A stretch of DNA of 64,000 nt, taken from contig CAZTZE010000001.1 of NCBI GenBank assembly GCA_964618215.1, positions 1-64,000 on the forward strand. Reading direction: 5' to 3'. Every line of letters starts with the position of its first letter. Positions within the stretch are counted from its first letter, which is position 1. The stretch is from CG2-30-58-95 sp964618215. Lineage in GTDB: Bacteria > Chloroflexota > Anaerolineae > Anaerolineales > Villigracilaceae. The position numbers and the translations under genes are program-made. Under the pieces are notes generated by a model. The model had not been told where the DNA came from, did not search any database, and worked only from the letters and a program-made list of their open reading frames with translations. This document shows, piece by piece, positions 59,789-64,000 of this stretch.

Positions 59789-60664
59789 CTAAACTGAAAG
59801 GAGTACCATCGCCGCCAGCATGTAGAGCGAAGCGTACTTGAACAACCCAAAATTGACCCGCTCCGAGGGCCGCGCCAGGCTGGCGACGGCCAGGATGAGC
59901 AGCCCGGCTGACAGCACCGCCAGCAGGCGCACAAAGCCCCATTCCACGCCGATCAATATCCCTGCCGCGCCGATGGCCAGCGCCGCCAGCAGCGACGAAA
60001 CGGCAATTGTGGCGCGCGTGACCTGGAACCCGTACACGGACGGGAAGGTGGGGATACCCGCCGCCTTGTAATCGTTGAAGTAGCGCATGGCGAAGGTCAG
60101 GATGTGGGTCGGGATCCAGAACAAGACGGCCAGCGCCAGCAGGATGCCGATGCCATCAATTTGACCGAGGCCGAGAGCGCGCCCAGCCAGGATGGGCATC
60201 CCGCCCGAGATCCCGCCCCAGAGGATCGCCCAGGCCGTGCGCCGCTTGAGCCAGTGGGTGTAAACGATCACGTCGAAGAACAGCCCGGCAAAAACAACCA
60301 GCCCGTAGAGCGGGGACATCAGCACAGCCAGCCCGACGCCCAGGACGGAGAGCGCCAGCCCAAGCCGAAGGGCTTCGCCGGGTGTTACCCGGCCATCCGC
60401 CAGCGGACGGTTGCAGGTGCGCTGCATTTTGGCGTCGATGTCGCGGTCGTACCACATGTTGATGATGGTGCTTCCGGCAATTGCCAGGAACAGGCTGACG
60501 CCCAGGCCGAGGATCGTGCCCATATTAAAGACCGGGCAGCGGGCGCTCATGTACCCGGCCAATCCGGTGGAAAGCAGCAGGCCGGTTTGCAGAGATTTGG
60601 TCAGCGGCCAGTAGAGGCGGAGTTTGGATTGCAGATTGCGGATTGCGGATTGCGGATTGGTCAT
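59789..60664 (-). CDS. ctaB: UbiA-family prenyltransferase, probably heme O synthase (CtaB)
   Basis: A 291-residue membrane protein with about eight helices. The prenyl-diphosphate/heme motifs NMWYDRDIDAKMQRTCNRPL and a second polar loop (WLKRRTAWAILWGGISGGMP, AMRYFNDYKAAGIPTFP) fit CtaB, which farnesylates heme B to heme O. Its first 15 codons (MTNPQSAIRNLQSK) are made of heptamer repeats, so the N-terminus differs from relatives. The neighbouring membrane genes may form a heme-containing respiratory set. Confidence 0.87.
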   Translation of the reverse strand: MTNPQSAIRNLQSKLRLYWPLTKSLQTGLLLSTGLAGYMSARCPVFNMGTILGLGVSLFLAIAGSTIINMWYDRDIDAKMQRTCNRPLADGRVTPGEALRLGLALSVLGVGLAVLMSPLYGLVVFAGLFFDVIVYTHWLKRRTAWAILWGGISGGMPILAGRALGLGQIDGIGILLALAVLFWIPTHILTFAMRYFNDYKAAGIPTFPSVYGFQVTRATIAVSSLLAALAIGAAGILIGVEWGFVRLLAVLSAGLLILAVASLARPSERVNFGLFKYASLYMLAAMVLLSV

Positions 60665-60697
60665 GGCGGATGGCGGATAGCAAATGGCTTATGGCTC
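60631..60697. repeat. Heptamer arrays around the ctaB start codon
   Basis: Units GCAGATT, GCGGATT, GCGGATT, GCGGATT (60631-60658) lie in the first codons; ATGGCGG, ATGGCGG, ATAGCAA, ATGGCTT, ATGGCTC (60663-60697) cover the start codon and leader. No clear Shine-Dalgarno remains, so initiation may be altered. Confidence 0.85.
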
Positions 60698-60738
60698 TGA
60701 TGGGCGAGGGATCGTCCAATTTTACTGCTTTTTCATGA

Positions 60739-60794
60739 ATCACTGTTCACAGGTTACTGGCTACTGGTCACTGATTACTGATTACTGATTACCG
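60739..60794. repeat. Eight-heptamer array at the 3' end of the FGE-like gene
   Basis: Eight 7-bp units (ATCACTG, TTCACAG, GTTACTG, GCTACTG, GTCACTG, ATTACTG, ATTACTG, ATTACCG). It supplies the last codons (TGNQ) and TAA stop (60782-60784) of the gene at 60782-61768. Confidence 0.9.
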
Positions 60795-61768
60795 GTACTG
60801 CGCGCGCAACGGAAACCAAGCGCAGGGCTGTAGAACTGCGGCCCGGCGCTGTTGAATTTCCAGACGCGCAGGTCAACTTCATAGGAGTAGAAACTGCCGC
60901 CGCGCATGTGACGGTAATGCTGTTTAGGATAGTCGTCGCCGGTCCACTGCCAGACATTGCCAGCCATGTCATACAATCCGTAGGGTGAAGCCGAGGCGAG
61001 CGTTTCGTAGCCGGCGTAGGTCTTGCCGTTGTAGAAACCAACCGGGGTGGTGTTGCCCAGTTTGCCGAACATCTTCTCGAACAGGTCGAAAGAGGAGTAA
61101 TAGTTGGCGTTGTTGCGCTCGATGTGCGTCCCCCATGGGAAGGGCAGTCCGCGCCCGTCCACCAGTTCCGTGCCACGCGCCGCCTTTTCCCACTCGATCT
61201 CGGTCGGCAGACGCCAGCCGTAATACTCACAATAGGCATTCGCTCCAAACCACGTGACCATCGTCGTTGGGTGATTGGCATATTCGGGGATGGCAGAGAA
61301 TGTTTGGCCATCGAATGTCACGCGCGGACCAGTTTCATCCAGGGGCATGTAGAGTTTATCGCCGGCCTTGATCTCTTCTTCGTGTTTGTAGCCATTAAAG
61401 GGATCGCCCGGATAGAAACCCGCCACGCCTTGCTTGACCCAGACCTGCTCCCCGGCTTCGACTTCCACCTCGCCGAGGCGGACCGCGCCAGCCGCCAGCG
61501 CCGCGTTGAGGAAACGGGCGTACTGCTCGTTGGTGACATTCGTGACCATAGTCTCATAATCGTAATCCACCATCGTCATGTGGTCGTGCTGGCCATAGGG
61601 GAATGTCCCAGCGGGGACTAAGGCCCAAGATTCGGGATCAATTCCCGGGTCCACGTAAGGAGGCATGATGGCGCCGATGCTTGGGGCAGGCGCGCCCCCT
61701 GCGGGGACCTGTCGGCAGGCGGCAAGGATGATCGCGGCCAGAGTCAGAATGAAGAAGAATCGCTTCAT
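60782..61768 (-). CDS. Formylglycine-generating-enzyme-like (SUMF1/FGE) lipoprotein
   Basis: A 328-residue protein with signal peptide MKRFFFILTLAAIILAAC (lipobox LAAC). The FGE-sulfatase fold is seen in WALVPAGTFPYGQ, VTNEQYARFLNAAL, HPTTMVTWFGANAYCEYYGWRLPTE (shortened: VTWFGANAYC, GWRLPTEIEWE), WQWTGDDYPKQ, MRGGSFYS and LGFRCARS. The active cysteine pair of true FGE is not obvious, so it may be a binding or structural member. It overlaps the start of the next gene downstream of 61765 by 4 bp. Confidence 0.9.
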   Translation of the reverse strand: MKRFFFILTLAAIILAACRQVPAGGAPAPSIGAIMPPYVDPGIDPESWALVPAGTFPYGQHDHMTMVDYDYETMVTNVTNEQYARFLNAALAAGAVRLGEVEVEAGEQVWVKQGVAGFYPGDPFNGYKHEEEIKAGDKLYMPLDETGPRVTFDGQTFSAIPEYANHPTTMVTWFGANAYCEYYGWRLPTEIEWEKAARGTELVDGRGLPFPWGTHIERNNANYYSSFDLFEKMFGKLGNTTPVGFYNGKTYAGYETLASASPYGLYDMAGNVWQWTGDDYPKQHYRHMRGGSFYSYEVDLRVWKFNSAGPQFYSPALGFRCARSTGNQ

Positions 61769-63300
61769 TTTGACACCTCCTTCAGGGTTGCGGTGAGTTC
61801 ATTCAGTTTGCGTTTTTGCTCCTTGATCTCGGCTTCTGTGTTCACCTTCTTTTCAGCGAGAAATTCCTGTCTCCAGTAGCCTTTGGCCTGGAAGAGGTCG
61901 TACAGCCGCCAGATCAAAAAGATCGCCAGCGCGACCAGAACGGCCGCCAGGCCGATGTCAATCAAAAGCATCGTCCAGTTGACGAGGGTCTGTTGTTCGG
62001 CTTCGCTGACAAAGAGGCGCTTCATCGAGAAGACCGTCACCGCGCCGAAAGCCATGTCGGACATGATGATGACCAGCCAGCCGAACCACTTGCGGGCTTT
62101 GCCTTTCAGCCCGGAGAGATCGGCGAAATAGAAAAGGATGATGGTGGCGATCAGCCCGGAGAGGATGTGCCAGTGGCCGGTCAGGGTGATGCGTTCCTCG
62201 CGGTGCGGCCAGACGCGGAAAATCTCGGTCAACTTGACCGCCATGAAAATACCCACGCCGCTGACCGTGAAGTTCATGAAGACCATCTGCCAGCCGGGGC
62301 CGAATTTGAGCGGGTCGCGCAGCAGGGCTTTGAATTTCTGCCAGCCGCTGGGCTTTTCGATGCCCGCTGTACCTTCTTTGATGAGCATATCCCACGAATA
62401 AATCACGTACATCAGCGCGGCCAGCATGACGGCTACCGAGCCAAAATAGATGATCGTGTGCGCCCATGCCACCCAGACCACCGAGAGCGCCCCCGCCGTG
62501 ATGATGATGGTACCCCAGATCATTAACGGCATGGCAATCCTGTGCAGGATGCCCTTGAATTTCATCCAGCGTCCGACGATGAGCGTGAGGGCGACCGCGA
62601 TCAGCGTCAGCATGATGTGCAGGTGGCCGATGATGGCTTTCTGCAAAACGGTCTTTTGCGGAATCCGGATCAGGTCTTCGGCGAGGAAGGTTTCGTGGCC
62701 GTTGCCCCAGTAGGAGCCGGTCACCGCGCCGAAGGTCGCCGAGAGCAGCGTGGCGACAGCCATGACGAAGAAGGCGACCCGTTCCAGGTCAACGCCTTTT
62801 TTAGTCTTGGCGTATGACGAATCTTTCTCCAGCAGGTATTCTTTTCTCCACGGCCAGAGCGCAACCGAAAGCAGGATGCCCGCAAAAAACACCAGCGACA
62901 GGCCCAGCAGGAACAAGCCGTGGAAGACGAAATAATGCCCCCAGTATGCGAAAAGCAGGCCAAAGATGACCGTCGTCAGGTAGCCGAAAGTAATCGTGGC
63001 ATTGATAACCAGTTGCTCATAGCGCTTCATCGGGAGCATGGCCGTGATGAAATACACCTCGATAGCGACGATGGTCATCGCAATCGTGTGGTAGAGCATG
63101 ATGATGCGCCCCTCGCGTTCGGCCTCCACCAGTTTCATTCCCAGCAGACGCACAGTGATGTCTTTGATACCCCATTCCACCATCGGACCGGAGAGCGTGC
63201 CAAAGATGGCGGTAATGATGGAGACCACTGCGATCGCGACCAGAGTAAGCCCCCTGGTTGAGCTGAAGAGGTAGTTGAGACGCTCTTTGATGAATGGCAT
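61765..63300 (-). CDS. Polytopic membrane protein with conserved histidines, possibly heme-binding
   Basis: A 511-residue protein starting MPFIKERLNYLFSS at 63300, with GGAGG upstream. About 12 helices are present. Many carry histidines: MLYHTIAMT, YWGHYFVFHGLF, IIGHLHIMLTL, VAWAHTIIYFG, LTGHWHILSGL. This pattern recalls heme-copper oxidase or NorB-like proteins, but the standard copper/heme motifs are not clear. A cytosolic coiled-coil tail (EIKEQKRKLNELTATL) ends it. The FGE-like lipoprotein overlaps its 3' end; ctaB is close, which supports a heme link. Confidence 0.7.
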   Translation of the reverse strand: MPFIKERLNYLFSSTRGLTLVAIAVVSIITAIFGTLSGPMVEWGIKDITVRLLGMKLVEAEREGRIIMLYHTIAMTIVAIEVYFITAMLPMKRYEQLVINATITFGYLTTVIFGLLFAYWGHYFVFHGLFLLGLSLVFFAGILLSVALWPWRKEYLLEKDSSYAKTKKGVDLERVAFFVMAVATLLSATFGAVTGSYWGNGHETFLAEDLIRIPQKTVLQKAIIGHLHIMLTLIAVALTLIVGRWMKFKGILHRIAMPLMIWGTIIITAGALSVVWVAWAHTIIYFGSVAVMLAALMYVIYSWDMLIKEGTAGIEKPSGWQKFKALLRDPLKFGPGWQMVFMNFTVSGVGIFMAVKLTEIFRVWPHREERITLTGHWHILSGLIATIILFYFADLSGLKGKARKWFGWLVIIMSDMAFGAVTVFSMKRLFVSEAEQQTLVNWTMLLIDIGLAAVLVALAIFLIWRLYDLFQAKGYWRQEFLAEKKVNTEAEIKEQKRKLNELTATLKEVSK

Positions 63301-63438
63301 GAAACAACCTCCGCCAGACGAAAATGTTGGCGCACGGATTACACGGATGTTCACGGATTTTTTATTAATCTTCCGTGCCAATCCGTGCCATCGTACCCGA
63401 GGGTAAATCCGCGTAATCCGTGTCCAATGAAAGTGAAC
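63301..63438. repeat. Inverted-repeat intergenic segment
   Basis: CACGGATTACACGGAT (from 63333) and ATCCGCGTAATCCGTG (to about 63421) are imperfect inverted repeats around a spacer. Similar CACGGAT words occur at about 42498. It separates two membrane genes and holds no gene. Confidence 0.6.
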
Positions 63439-64000
63439 TTATCCCTTGATGTCTTTGACGAAGCCAAACGTGAAGGCCAGCGTCATCAGGAAGAGCAGGG
63501 GGGTGAGGATCATCATCACGAACGCGGGGCTGAAGAAGAGCAGTTGCGCGCCGACCGAGATGAAGGCCAGCGCAATGCCGCCCAGCCCGATCAGCACACC
63601 GCCGACGCCGACCCAGAAGAAGCCTTTCGGGGCCTCTTTGGTCAGGATGGGCAGCAGGAAGATGACCAGCCCGGCCACGCCGTGAAAGAGCGGCACGGCT
63701 ATTTTCTTCAGGTCGGGCGCGGCGAAACTGGTCACGGCGATGCCCAGGAAGCCGATGAGCGCGAACCAGGAATACAACTTCTTGTATTTCGGGCAGTACT
63801 GGTTCATCAGGCCCATCGAAATGCCCAGCGGGATGAGCGAGGCCACCGTCAGCACGAGGGGCGAGGCCAGGATACCCAGCCCGAGGAAGATGAGCAGCAG
63901 GCCGGAGATGAGCAGGACGGCGAAGCCCATCATATAGTAGATGTCGTGCAGCTTCTTCGTCTTACTGTAGCGGGTGTAAAACCGCCAGAGCAGGTAGATG
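63439..64000 (-). CDS. Partial membrane protein, paralog of 59141 (5' end outside the window)
   Basis: The frame is open to the window edge; upstream of the internal methionines at about 63933 it reads WRFYTRYSKTKKLHDIYYMM, so the start lies beyond 64000. Helices GFAVLLISGLLLIFLGLGIL, SLIPLGISMGLMNQY and FFWVGVGGVLIGLGGIALAF match the 59141 gene. The function is unknown. Confidence 0.82.
   Translation of the reverse strand, partial: IYLLWRFYTRYSKTKKLHDIYYMMGFAVLLISGLLLIFLGLGILASPLVLTVASLIPLGISMGLMNQYCPKYKKLYSWFALIGFLGIAVTSFAAPDLKKIAVPLFHGVAGLVIFLLPILTKEAPKGFFWVGVGGVLIGLGGIALAFISVGAQLLFFSPAFVMMILTPLLFLMTLAFTFGFVKDIKG

Noticed and set aside
1..64000. tRNA or rRNA genes, including a selC tRNA
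   Set aside because: No stretch with a T-loop GTTCRANNC and matching acceptor stem, and no rRNA-like sequence, was noticed by eye. A covariance search was not possible here.

Overview
The window looks like a chromosomal segment of an anaerobic or facultative bacterium, most likely of the Chloroflexota (Anaerolineae-like). This is inferred from gene content, GC-rich coding and the type of intergenic repeats; no rRNA or marker gene is present to prove it. The metabolic core is formate and aldehyde redox chemistry: a selenocysteine formate dehydrogenase with two NuoE/NuoF-type diaphorase modules and FdhD, and a tungsten-type aldehyde:ferredoxin oxidoreductase with MoaD/ThiS-like and radical SAM helpers.

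Layout. 1-2887: a Roco (LRR-Roc-COR) GTPase gene interrupted by an in-frame TAA. 3048-3989: an NAD(P)-binding SDR protein. 4186-16979, minus strand: fdhD, nuoE-like, nuoF-like, fdhA (with Sec), a second nuoE and nuoF, a CheY-like regulator, then a sensor kinase and a receiver-kinase. A small two-gene unit with its own terminator (12960-13622) sits inside this run on the opposite strand. 17253-22108: three tandem LysM/M23 lipoproteins. 22179-26033: OsmC, a TlpA-like thioredoxin, a second selenoprotein (a two-domain disulfide oxidoreductase with a UxxC motif), an ECF sigma/anti-sigma pair and a cNMP-binding/NifU fusion. 26444-29533: a large hybrid kinase. 29799-36038: membrane proteins, a CPBP protease, a radical SAM protein and two YwaF-like paralogs. 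36411-48471: stress, redox and hydrolytic genes ending with an AT-rich SIR2-like gene. 48486-50036: a lactate permease. 50293-55516: the AOR locus with an AOR relic. 55564-58082: an island of gene fragments, a nucleotidyltransferase pair, a PC4-like protein and a modification-enzyme relic. 58293-64000: membrane proteins, a CtaB-like prenyltransferase and a formylglycine-generating-enzyme-like lipoprotein.

Two things stand out. First, two ORFs split by UGA at catalytic positions each carry a hairpin just downstream of the UGA, so the genome very probably inserts selenocysteine. Second, the window is full of short repeats: heptamer and octamer tandem arrays, often exactly six heptamers (42 bp); GTAGG-capped palindromes; and inverted-repeat elements of about 95, 160 and 200-230 bp. 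Several arrays lie in frame inside enzyme genes, and many repeats supply the stop codon of the neighbouring gene. No tRNA, rRNA, CRISPR array or intact transposase was seen.
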